DNA from: a virus
Length of the DNA stretch: 43,829 nt
IMG/VR virus record: IMGVR_UViG_3300024346_000138
Coordinates: 1-43,829 of that record
Reading direction: 5' to 3' (one strand)
Positions within the stretch are counted from its first letter, which is position 1, and every line of letters starts with the position of its first letter. The notes below the pieces were generated by a model. It was not told the DNA's origin. It did not search any database and saw only the letters and a list, made by a program, of their open reading frames with translations. Below, piece after piece: positions 1 through 6,776 of the stretch. Made by a program: the position numbers and the translations under genes.

Positions 1-885
1 AGCATTTTTAAAAACGTTAACTCCTTTAATAATTGTACCTAATCCAAAGTTGCCGCTGTTAATATCACCTAGTATACTTCCAATGCCACCTAATACTCCA
101 CCGTCACCAAACAAACTGTTTACTCCACCGCCGCCTACACCTAACGGACTTGGCGATTTATCATAGTGAGTAGTAGCAAATGTTGCAGGACTGTCTTCGC
201 CAACTGCACCTCTATCATACAATACATTTTCGTATACAAGAGTCATAGCATTTTCAGCAATGCCAGTTGTCTCGCTTTGATTCATAGTATCATGACCCCA
301 TTGTGAAATCATAGGATTTACTAATGTATATTCTGTATATTCGTGTCTAGCAAATTGATACAATTTTATATCTTTAAAGAACGGAAAACGTCTACTATTA
401 TCTAACCCGTATCTTAATCCGTTTGTTACTTCTTGGTACGTGCCTCTTGGATGATAACTGTCTTCAATTGTTGTTATATTTGAATCGTTAAAGTAATATC
501 GATAGTACGCTTCCATCAGCATAGTAGTCAACCCAAGATTGTCGTCGTGCATTCTTAGTTGTATAGGTTGATAGTCTACTCTTGTTTGTACATTCTTTTT
601 TCGATTATATTGATTTTTTGTAGAAACTTCTGCGGTATACTGCGGTAAGTCAACTTGTTTAACTAACATGTTTAACTCAGCTGTATGATTGTTTGACAGT
701 TTAGGAAATTGTTGTAATACAAGAGGGTTAAAAGTAAAATTTACAAAATAAAGAAATTTTACTTTAGGTGCTAGTCTAAATGCATCGTCTACATAAAGTC
801 TTTGAGCATGCTGGAAGTCACCAACATTGCCTCTAGGGTTAAGTGCTGCATTAAAAAAGTTATCTAAAAATCCATTAAGTTTCAT
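1..885 (-). CDS. Tail-tube-like virion protein, 3'-truncated by the window edge
   Basis: The frame is open from an ATG at 885 down to base 1, so at least 295 residues are present and the C-terminus lies outside. The N-terminus begins MKLNGFLDNFFNAALNPRG. The middle has a tail-tube-like order of strands: a 'KFLYFVNFTFNP' strand, 'MLVKQVDLPQYTAEV', 'VDYQPIQLRMHDDN', and later 'EYTLVNPMISQWGHD' and 'AMTLVYENVLYD'. The end visible here is Gly-rich (Gly-Val-Gly-Gly-Gly-Gly). It follows gp19 on the same strand but is separated from it by a terminator and its own late-type box. I infer a second tail-tube-fold protein, either a gp19 paralogue or something like the gp54 tube initiator. The fold assignment is tentative, but a structural role is likely from context. 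Confidence 0.6.
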   Translation of the reverse strand, partial: MKLNGFLDNFFNAALNPRGNVGDFQHAQRLYVDDAFRLAPKVKFLYFVNFTFNPLVLQQFPKLSNNHTAELNMLVKQVDLPQYTAEVSTKNQYNRKKNVQTRVDYQPIQLRMHDDNLGLTTMLMEAYYRYYFNDSNITTIEDSYHPRGTYQEVTNGLRYGLDNSRRFPFFKDIKLYQFARHEYTEYTLVNPMISQWGHDTMNQSETTGIAENAMTLVYENVLYDRGAVGEDSPATFATTHYDKSPSPLGVGGGGVNSLFGDGGVLGGIGSILGDINSGNFGLGTIIKGVNVFKNA

Positions 886-890
886 AAAAG

Positions 891-898
891 TATTTATC
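891..898 (-). promoter_or_regulatory. Late-type promoter box, 5 bases from the start codon
   Basis: The minus strand reads GATAAATA, then CTTTT, then the ATG of the truncated gene at 885. It matches the T4 late box TATAAATA except at the first base. A transcript starting 5-6 bases after the box would begin at the ATG and have no leader. No Shine-Dalgarno sequence fits between box and ATG. Confidence 0.6.
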
Positions 899-920
899 TT
901 ATATAGTTAAGTACATACAT

Positions 921-948
921 AATAAAAAAGGGAGCATAAAGCTCCCTT
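921..948 (-). terminator. Rho-independent terminator after gp19
   Basis: On the minus strand an 8-bp perfect stem, AAGGGAGC / GCTCCCTT, encloses a 5-base loop (TTTAT). A T-rich run follows immediately. It lies about 30 bases past the gp19 stop codon and before the next gene's late box, so it should end gp18-gp19 transcription. Confidence 0.85.
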
Positions 949-976
949 AAATATCGGCAATCTATTTTAGATTAAA

Positions 977-1609
977 TTAAGTTGCGCCACCGCCGCCTGT
1001 TACTAGAGTATTAACTGTACGCCCAATTGCTGTACCAACTCCTGTACCTTGTGGTGACTGAATAGCATTATCATAACGTATGTTTAACGAAATTGTAACA
1101 GCATCGTTAGTTGCATAGTTTAGTGTATTATAGTTTGCACTTTGTAGCATACAACCGTATAATTCCCAAGTTTCTAATACACCTACTTCATTTGCTCCGT
1201 TACCACCGTCTAAGATTTCAATACGTGATGTAAATTTGTAATCAATACCAGATGCTGCACTTGACTGTTCGAAAAAGTCGAATTGCTTCTGTAGCTGTTC
1301 GCCAACTAGTTTTGTTACGTTACCGTTTACGTCATCTCTAACGTTTAATGTGATTGGTTCCCAAGTATGCTTACCTGCTAGATAGCTTCTTGAGTTGTAA
1401 ACATCTAAAGTAATTTCTTCAAACGTTACATTCGGTCTTGATACATCAACTACTTGTTTTGTAATTTCTGTTGTGTCAGCACTTACACCAAAGTTTTCTA
1501 GCGAAACTCTAAAGCGATATTGCAATTTAGGCATTAGTAAGCCTTGGTTATTTGCACTTTGATCGCTTGCTAGTGGTACTGTGATTTTTGATAATGTTGA
1601 GATTGCCAT
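977..1609 (-). CDS. gp19: Tail tube protein gp19
   Basis: This 210-residue protein is the T4-like major tail tube subunit, which stacks as hexameric rings inside the sheath to form the DNA channel. Features seen: an N-terminal strand 'LQYRFRVSLENFG', 'ITKQVVDVSRPNVTFEEITLDVYN', a central 'HTWEPITLNVRDDVNG', and a C-terminal 'ETWELYGCMLQSANYNTLNYATNDAVTISLNIRYDNAI', the usual end of the gp19 fold. It is somewhat longer than T4 gp19 (about 163 residues), with a Gly/Thr-rich tail. It lies directly downstream of the sheath gene in the T4 order 18-19. The start at 1609 is supported by AGGAGAA about 8 bases upstream and a late box at 1632-1639. A strong terminator follows. Confidence 0.9.
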   Translation of the reverse strand: MAISTLSKITVPLASDQSANNQGLLMPKLQYRFRVSLENFGVSADTTEITKQVVDVSRPNVTFEEITLDVYNSRSYLAGKHTWEPITLNVRDDVNGNVTKLVGEQLQKQFDFFEQSSAASGIDYKFTSRIEILDGGNGANEVGVLETWELYGCMLQSANYNTLNYATNDAVTISLNIRYDNAIQSPQGTGVGTAIGRTVNTLVTGGGGAT

Positions 1610-1631
1610 TTATATTTTCTCCTGTTACAAG

Positions 1632-1639
1632 TATTTAGC
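1632..1639 (-). promoter_or_regulatory. Late promoter box for gp19
   Basis: The minus strand reads GCTAAATA, then CTTGT, then an A at 1626. That would start a 17-base leader containing the AGGAGAA ribosome site. Box and spacing match those of gp18. Confidence 0.65.
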
Positions 1640-1645
1640 AAATTT

Positions 1646-1676
1646 AAGCCCCATATTTCAGGGGCTTATTTTTTTA
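1646..1676 (+). terminator. Hairpin with T-run oriented on the plus strand at the gp18/gp19 border
   Basis: AAGCCCC (1646-1652) pairs with GGGGCTT (1661-1667) around an 8-base loop. On the plus strand it is followed by ATTTTTTT, a good intrinsic terminator. On the minus strand the downstream sequence is TTAAATTTG, a weak one. The gp18 stop codon lies inside the T-run. It may let gp18 transcripts read partly into gp19 while blocking antisense transcription into gp18. Confidence 0.6.
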
Positions 1677-4600
1677 GCCTAGCCCTGCAATTTCTCCTGT
1701 ATTTTTCAAACGTAGTGGAATGTAAATAAATTCTACTGCTTTGACTGGTTCAATTGCAATGTCTAGATAAAGTTCATTACGATCAATTCTAGACGGTGTA
1801 TTGTTTGACTCGTCACACACAACTAGGTAGTCGTATAATGCTCTTTGTCCAACTAGCTCTAAACACAAACTTTCTGCTGCATTCTTAATTTGATCACGTG
1901 TGATCTTATCATTTGGTTCAAACAAGTAAGGCTTAGCTAGTTTGTTTAGCTGTGAGCGCATGTAGATAACCAAACGTGCTACGTTGATTCTGTCTAGCGC
2001 ACTTGCATTTCTTGCACGAGTCTTTTGACCAAATACAACTAATCCACTGCCGTTTAAGAATGTAATTGGGTTAACTGCATTTGAATAAAGCGTATCACGC
2101 TGTCCTTCGTTTAATGCAACACTTACAAATTCGCCTTCATTACTAATGTAACCTGTTGCAGTTGCATTAGTTACTCCGCCACGTCTTGTACCTGCTGGTG
2201 CAAACCATGGATAGCTAACTTGATCGCTTAGTGCAATAGTACGTAGTGCCATATGACTTGCAGGAACAACAACATTGTTACCTACGTTATCACTTGTAAA
2301 GCCTGCTGGGTAGTAAACACCCATGTACTCATCAAAGCTAACTAAACCATCGTCGTTATCTTCAACTGCTTTGCGAATGTTTTGTCCCCACTCATTAAGT
2401 GAAGTAGCATCTGGTGTTAGTCTCATTGGACTGTCACCTACGATAAATGCACTTAGTCCACGATCGTAGTTTAGGCTTACCATTTCACCAATTAGTTCTG
2501 GATAACCTGGTGTTGCCATTACATTAAAGATACGTGATTCGTCATCTCTAATATCATCATTACTGTTTAACATTCCTTGTAATGCTTTAACTACTACACT
2601 ACGCTGTGCTTTACGTCCAAAGCTTCCTGCGCCATCTGCTTGGTTAGGAGACTCTGTAACCCAACGGTGTGGGTAGTATGCTGACATACTTACGTCACCT
2701 GCACGACCATTTTCACCTGTTAAGTCAATGTAATCACGCTCAAAACGCTTAACGTTAAATCCGCTTCTGCGTAAGTTCCATAGCAACATACCTTTTGGAT
2801 ATAGTGCTGGGTCTGGAGCATCTGGATCTAAGTAATCGCTTGAAAGTAGATCTACAATTGTACCTACTGGAGCAACTGTAGCTGTACCGCCTGATGTACC
2901 ATAACGTGCATCTGCAAACAGTACACCATCTTCAGTAGTTTGGTCACCTGAGTCAACTAATACCCAACTTGCGTTTGAATAACGATATACAGTTGGATAA
3001 TTTTCAAGGTTACTTGTGTCAATCCATAAATCGTTATCTTGTAAGTTAGTTGCGCCATCTGATTGTCTAGTTGGTTCTGTTGCACTTACTAATGGACCAT
3101 TAGCATCTGTACTTGGATACAATGTCTTATAGCCTACCCATGTAGTACCGTTGTGTACCAACATGTCAACTTCGTCAACAACTGAACTGTACCACAATGC
3201 GCCGTCAGCTGCTAATGCTGCTGGTGCTGTGCCACTTGCTGTAAATGTAGATTTTTTCCAGTTACTTGCAGTTAATACACTAGTTTCGTCTGTGTATAAG
3301 TGTGCTGTTGTACTTGGGCTGTTTGCAACAAATTCGCTAAATCCAGCATCGGACATAGTAGAATTTGTATCAGCTGTAAATCTAATTTCACCGCCTTGTG
3401 CATGTGAAATTACAATTCTATTTTGTGAATCAACTACAGCACTTACATTTTCAAATCCTGCGCCGTTAATTGCACCTGCAAATAGTTCAGTATCGGATAC
3501 AGAACCTGTACCACTAAATGATACTGCAATGCCTGTATTAAATGCAGTTGCTCCTGCATCTGATTCTGAAATTGTTACACTGTATACTGTGCCGTTTCCA
3601 AATGATCCTGCAATTCTTGGTTGCCCAGTAATTGATGTTGCACCATTTTTAGAACGTGTATAAATTCGGAAGCTTGCTAGTGGCTCACCTACTTCTGTAA
3701 CATTTGTTTTTACATAAGATGTTCCTGCTGGTAGATTAAATCCGCCGCCACTTCTATCTAAGTTATATAATGCTGTAGCATGATCTGAATGTAAAGATGC
3801 ATTAACATCGTCAAATAATTCTGTTTCATCATTCCATACTTTAAATCTCCAACGTGCGCCTAAATTTGGTTCAGTAGTTTTAACCCATACACTGCCTGTT
3901 GGACGATTTTCTTCTGCTGTCTTAAATAGCGGAACAGATGTGTGCTTGCTAATTTGTAGTTCTGGTGATCTATATGCTCCAGCTGTAATACCAAGTATTG
4001 CGCCTAAACCAGCACTGTCTGCTACGTTAGCTACTTCGTCACTTGAACCGTCATTAAAAATAGCAATCTTGTTATCAACAACTTGTAAACTAATTCCTGT
4101 ACCAGCTAGTGCAGTATTACCACCTGTTACAATATCACCAAGTGTATCTGCTTCTGCAATTGTAACAACTGCTCCGCTTCCTGGTTGGATTGTAAGTGAT
4201 GCACCATTTGAATTTGAAACACTTGGTGAACTTACTGTACCAGATACTACAGACCAACTAGCTTTCCAATTTGTAGAACCTAACTCAACCCATTGATTTG
4301 AAATTCCTAATCTTGTTGCTGTTGCTGCGTCAACTCTATAATATGCTTTTAGCAAATCAGTTGTTGCTTTAATTGCATAACTGCCTACTGCGCCTTCGCT
4401 TTGCTTAGGAAATCCGTTTCCGTCAATTCTTGAAGCTTCGGTAATTACAATAGGTTGTTGTACACTAAATGACTGTCCGCCTGTTGTTCCTGCTGCTGAG
4501 CCGTTCCATGCAAAAATGCCATAGTTACTAGCGTCAGTGTCTAGCCAATAAGTGCCAGATACTGGATTAGCAGTTGGTTCGTCTGCTTGTGGATTAATTG

Positions 4601-4952
4601 CTCCCAAGTCAACATCGGCTCTAGTTACATATACTCTGCTGCTTATTCCTAATATAGAATATGCTGCTTGTAAACCGTATTCGTTTAGTTCGCCGCCGTG
4701 TACTGGGTTGTTATTAGCGTCTGTATAGAACGTTGGGTCTCCGAACGTTTCTGCTAACTCTCTTTGTGATGTAAGCAAGTATGGTTTACCTGCGTTTGCT
4801 GCCAGTGTTCCTGGTGCTGTGCCTGTGCCGCTGCCGTTAATTTTATTACTTGCAGAAGCTACAAAAATCATTGGTACAGTGCCTGGTTCGGCCGGCGTGT
4901 AAAAACTTTCATCAATTACACTAACCTGTACTCCTGGTGATACTAAAGCCAT
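1674..4952 (-). CDS. gp18: Tail sheath protein gp18 with a very large internal insertion
   Basis: This 1092-residue protein is the contractile tail sheath subunit of a T4-like phage. The N-terminal 'MALVSPGVQVSVIDES' and the C-terminal third (about 720-1092, with 'NVMATPGYPELI', 'MGVYYPAGFTSDN', 'YPWFAPAGTRRGGV', 'NPITFLNGSGLVVFGQKT' and 'VKAVEFIYIPLRL') are classic gp18 regions that form the sheath core and arms. T4 gp18 is about 659 residues. Most of the excess lies between about 125 and 715. That region holds at least four Trp-containing modules of the form G-x-x-W followed by an aromatic strand and a closing N/G-x-W ('SGTYWLDTD', 'TGSVWVKTT', 'DGALWYSS', 'DNDLWIDTS'), as seen in phage fibres. 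The insertion probably decorates the outside of the tail. AGGAGA precedes the start and a late box lies at 4985-4992. Confidence 0.95.
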   Translation of the reverse strand: MALVSPGVQVSVIDESFYTPAEPGTVPMIFVASASNKINGSGTGTAPGTLAANAGKPYLLTSQRELAETFGDPTFYTDANNNPVHGGELNEYGLQAAYSILGISSRVYVTRADVDLGAINPQADEPTANPVSGTYWLDTDASNYGIFAWNGSAAGTTGGQSFSVQQPIVITEASRIDGNGFPKQSEGAVGSYAIKATTDLLKAYYRVDAATATRLGISNQWVELGSTNWKASWSVVSGTVSSPSVSNSNGASLTIQPGSGAVVTIAEADTLGDIVTGGNTALAGTGISLQVVDNKIAIFNDGSSDEVANVADSAGLGAILGITAGAYRSPELQISKHTSVPLFKTAEENRPTGSVWVKTTEPNLGARWRFKVWNDETELFDDVNASLHSDHATALYNLDRSGGGFNLPAGTSYVKTNVTEVGEPLASFRIYTRSKNGATSITGQPRIAGSFGNGTVYSVTISESDAGATAFNTGIAVSFSGTGSVSDTELFAGAINGAGFENVSAVVDSQNRIVISHAQGGEIRFTADTNSTMSDAGFSEFVANSPSTTAHLYTDETSVLTASNWKKSTFTASGTAPAALAADGALWYSSVVDEVDMLVHNGTTWVGYKTLYPSTDANGPLVSATEPTRQSDGATNLQDNDLWIDTSNLENYPTVYRYSNASWVLVDSGDQTTEDGVLFADARYGTSGGTATVAPVGTIVDLLSSDYLDPDAPDPALYPKGMLLWNLRRSGFNVKRFERDYIDLTGENGRAGDVSMSAYYPHRWVTESPNQADGAGSFGRKAQRSVVVKALQGMLNSNDDIRDDESRIFNVMATPGYPELIGEMVSLNYDRGLSAFIVGDSPMRLTPDATSLNEWGQNIRKAVEDNDDGLVSFDEYMGVYYPAGFTSDNVGNNVVVPASHMALRTIALSDQVSYPWFAPAGTRRGGVTNATATGYISNEGEFVSVALNEGQRDTLYSNAVNPITFLNGSGLVVFGQKTRARNASALDRINVARLVIYMRSQLNKLAKPYLFEPNDKITRDQIKNAAESLCLELVGQRALYDYLVVCDESNNTPSRIDRNELYLDIAIEPVKAVEFIYIPLRLKNTGEIAGLG

Positions 4953-4984
4953 TTGTGTTCTCCTATATGGGTTGTTGTTAGTAG

Positions 4985-4992
4985 TATTTAGC
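4985..4992 (-). promoter_or_regulatory. Late promoter box for gp18
   Basis: The minus strand reads GCTAAATA, then CTACT, then A at 4979. A leader of about 27 bases ending in AGGAGA would precede the gp18 ATG. It is identical in box and spacing to the gp19 element. Confidence 0.65.
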
Positions 4993-5023
4993 GTATACTA
5001 AACAAAACCCCTTGATAAACACC

Positions 5024-5045
5024 CCGAAAAAGGGACCGAAAAGGG
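5024..5045 (+). repeat. Short G-rich direct repeat in the gp18/HNH divergent region
   Basis: CCGAAAAAGGG and CCGAAAAGGG stand one base apart just upstream of the HNH gene. The second copy ends in AAGGG, which could act as a ribosome site 9 bases before the ATG at 5055. C-rich runs just before could pair with the G runs, but no clean terminator forms. Role unknown. Confidence 0.4.
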
Positions 5046-5047
5046 CA

Positions 5048-5055
5048 GCTAAATA
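5048..5055 (+). promoter_or_regulatory. Late-type box overlapping the HNH gene start
   Basis: The plus strand reads GCTAAATA, whose last A is the A of the first ATG (5055). TGAGT follows, then a second in-frame ATG at 5061. A start of transcription 5-6 bases after the box would fall on the second ATG. The box is the same sequence as at gp18 and gp19. Confidence 0.5.
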
Positions 5056-5402
5056 TGAGTATGCGTCCATTATGTAAAAAATGTAAGAAAAAACCTTCTG
5101 CGATCAACTATCACAAAGATAATAGAACATTCTACCGAAGTATGTGCGAAAGTTGTTGCCGTACAGGCGGAGGAGCCAAAGGTATTCCTCGATGGCAAGA
5201 GAATGGTTATATTAAAAAGTCTAAATGTGAGAAATGCGGATTCAGTAGTAGAAACGAAAAACAGTTTGATGTTTATCACATAGACGGCAGATTAGATAAT
5301 TGTCGTCCTAGTAATTTAAAAACTATTTGTGCTAACTGTCAAAGAGTCCTACAGGATGAGGAAGTCCGTTGGCGTCAAGGTGACCTAATCCCCGATCTTT
5401 AA
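5055..5402 (+). CDS. Small zinc-binding HNH-type protein
   Basis: This 115-residue basic protein has four Cys-x2-Cys pairs: C7/C10, C31/C34, C58/C61 and C92/C95. The C-terminal half reads F-D-V-Y-H75-x-D77, then N82, N87-L and C92-x2-C95. This is the layout of a zinc-stabilised HNH endonuclease (treble clef with a catalytic His). The N-terminal CxxC pairs probably bind a second zinc. It could be a free-standing HNH nuclease or a DNA-binding remnant; activity is not shown. It is the only plus-strand gene between gp18 and gp14. Its 3' end overlaps the converging kinase gene by 71 bases. The start is ambiguous: ATG at 5055 has AAGGG upstream, while ATG at 5061 fits the late box spacing. Confidence 0.75.
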   Translation: MSMRPLCKKCKKKPSAINYHKDNRTFYRSMCESCCRTGGGAKGIPRWQENGYIKKSKCEKCGFSSRNEKQFDVYHIDGRLDNCRPSNLKTICANCQRVLQDEEVRWRQGDLIPDL

Positions 5403-5898
5403 ATTCTATATGATCTATTAGGCTACACACATTAAATTCTAATTCATCAATATCGCCATTGTTGTCAATAGTATAGTCCGACATCCATTGTTCTAAACTC
5501 ATACTATCTTTTGATTCAGGAGGTAGATGATCTGATCTGTCAACCCAAATACAGTAGTCAAACACACCTGTGTTTTGCATTGCAAAGAATTCACGCTTAT
5601 TACGTAGTCCACAATATATGTCAAACTCGTTAAACATTGCTCGTCCTAACCGAGCAGCATCGCCCTTATTATAATCACAAATAGCATTATACCACTCTGC
5701 TCGGTGATTATGCCTATCTGCATAGCATTCTTCTTCGGTAGTATAATTGTACTTGTCTTTTAAATCATTATAGATAAAAAGTTTAGAGCAGAATTGACTG
5801 CTTGATTCAAATGTGTATCCAAATTTATCACGTAAAATTTCGCATACAGTATCTTTGCCGTGGCGGCCGTGTCCAATAACTAATAGTTTAGGTAACAT
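5332..5898 (-). CDS. P-loop deoxynucleoside monophosphate kinase-like protein (T4 gp1 type)
   Basis: This 188-residue protein starts with a strand and P-loop, 'LLVIGHGRHGKDT' (G9-x4-G14-K15-D16-T17). The GKD[T/S] form is typical of phage dNMP kinases such as T4 gp1 and of dephospho-CoA-kinase-like enzymes. These transfer phosphate from ATP to a deoxynucleotide to feed phage DNA synthesis. Further on are 'AARLGRAMFNEFD' and an Asp-containing strand 'YCIWVDRSDHLPP', consistent with the kinase core. It ends 'LPHPVGLFDS'. It has its own sigma70 promoter rather than a late box, as expected for a nucleotide-metabolism gene. Substrate specificity cannot be read from sequence. Confidence 0.75.
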   Translation of the reverse strand: MLPKLLVIGHGRHGKDTVCEILRDKFGYTFESSSQFCSKLFIYNDLKDKYNYTTEEECYADRHNHRAEWYNAICDYNKGDAARLGRAMFNEFDIYCGLRNKREFFAMQNTGVFDYCIWVDRSDHLPPESKDSMSLEQWMSDYTIDNNGDIDELEFNVCSLIDHIEFKDRGLGHLDANGLPHPVGLFDS

Positions 5899-5921
5899 GC
5901 ATATATCTCCAATGTCTTTAC

Positions 5922-5950
5922 AGTATATGCTATTTTTAGTTATTTGTCAA
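5922..5950 (-). promoter_or_regulatory. Sigma70-type promoter for the kinase gene
   Basis: The minus strand has TTGACA (5945-5950), exactly 17 bases, then TATACT (5922-5927). It lies in the short gap between gp13 and the kinase. The leader that follows contains GGAGA about 7 bases before the kinase ATG. The -35 hexamer is consensus and the -10 hexamer has one mismatch. Confidence 0.85.
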
Positions 5951-5958
5951 GTATTTTT

Positions 5959-6720
5959 TTATCCAATTAAGAAACCGTAGCCAGTTCCGCCCGGTACTGC
6001 TTGACTAACTTCTAGTTCTAACTTATCCATCTCTTGCTGAGCTTCAGCTTTTAGTGAATCACCATTAAGACTTGTACCGCCTTGTGGTCCTGCAATAGTA
6101 GCAAACTTTGAACGTGCTTCGCCTAGCATATATTTACAACCTGCTAGTGTATAATCTTTAATCCATTGTTTCGCAAGATAGTCGTTTAGTAATTCTGAAT
6201 CAGGACGATAGTTGTAAGCGTATAATAATACATTTTCGTTTGCTCTTGGACGCTGTAATATAGTTAATTTTTTAGTAGTGTTATTCCAAGTAAACTCTAT
6301 AAATGCGCCGAACATACGTCCTACTAATTCTTGATACCCTGCAAACATTTCATACGTAGCAAGCCCGCCCATTTGACTTGATCCACTTAAAAGGTATGTG
6401 TTTGTATAAGCAAGGTTAAACGGTTCGTGTAAACTTCCGCCGTCTCCACCGCCTGTACGTGAACCAATACTTCTACGATAGACTTTACGGATTTCCATCA
6501 CTTCACTTGGTAATATATAATCGTTTTGATCTTCAACTAAATCTAGAAATAAGTAACTTTCTTCTACACTTGCATCACTGCGTTGTCTAAAACGTGTAAG
6601 TGCCTTGGTCAATGCTGTGTCATAGTGGATAGGATCAAGTTCAACATCGACCATTCCTCCGCCTAAGAATGCATTAACGTAATCAAATATTTCTTGTTTT
6701 TGTGTTTGTAAATTTGCCAT
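5959..6720 (-). CDS. gp13: Neck protein gp13
   Basis: This 253-residue protein is one of the two T4-like neck proteins that close the filled head and connect it to the tail. It shares the T4 gp13 layout: an N-terminal helix and 'GGGMVDVELDPIHYDTALTKALTRFRQ' (compare T4 '[21 protein letters not shown]'), a beta-rich middle, a helical 'KQWIKDYTLAGCKYMLGEARSKF', 'EAQQEMDKLELEV', and the diagnostic C-terminal 'GYGFLIG' (T4 '...FGILVG'). It is slightly shorter than T4 gp13 (about 309). GGAGA precedes the ATG, and a late box at 6739-6746 drives it. It is transcribed divergently from gp14, unlike in T4. Confidence 0.9.
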   Translation of the reverse strand: MANLQTQKQEIFDYVNAFLGGGMVDVELDPIHYDTALTKALTRFRQRSDASVEESYLFLDLVEDQNDYILPSEVMEIRKVYRRSIGSRTGGGDGGSLHEPFNLAYTNTYLLSGSSQMGGLATYEMFAGYQELVGRMFGAFIEFTWNNTTKKLTILQRPRANENVLLYAYNYRPDSELLNDYLAKQWIKDYTLAGCKYMLGEARSKFATIAGPQGGTSLNGDSLKAEAQQEMDKLELEVSQAVPGGTGYGFLIG

Positions 6721-6738
6721 GTGATGTTCTCCGTATAG

Positions 6739-6771
6739 TATTTATCGTAGTTGCTATCGTTACGATAAATA
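6739..6771. promoter_or_regulatory. Palindromic pair of divergent late boxes between gp13 and gp14
   Basis: TATTTATCGTA (6739-6749) and TACGATAAATA (6761-6771) form a perfect 11-bp inverted repeat with an 11-base centre. Each arm contains a GATAAATA late box. The left arm reads toward gp13 on the minus strand (then CTATA and a GGAGA ribosome site). The right arm reads toward gp14 on the plus strand (then TGTAT and ATG at 6777). The symmetry makes both neck genes fire from one compact divergent promoter. Confidence 0.65.
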
Positions 6772-6776
6772 TGTAT

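Noticed and set aside
3151-3663. Plus-strand 170-residue frame opposite gp18
   Set aside because: It is antisense to the sheath insertion, low complexity, with no ribosome site or promoter.
5055-5402. Group I intron or full transposon associated with the HNH gene
   Set aside because: No intron core, split gene or terminal inverted repeats are visible around it.
6702-6776. N-terminal 25-residue extension of gp14 from ATG 6702
   Set aside because: It would translate the gp13 start and the divergent promoter. The gp14 homology begins at 6777.
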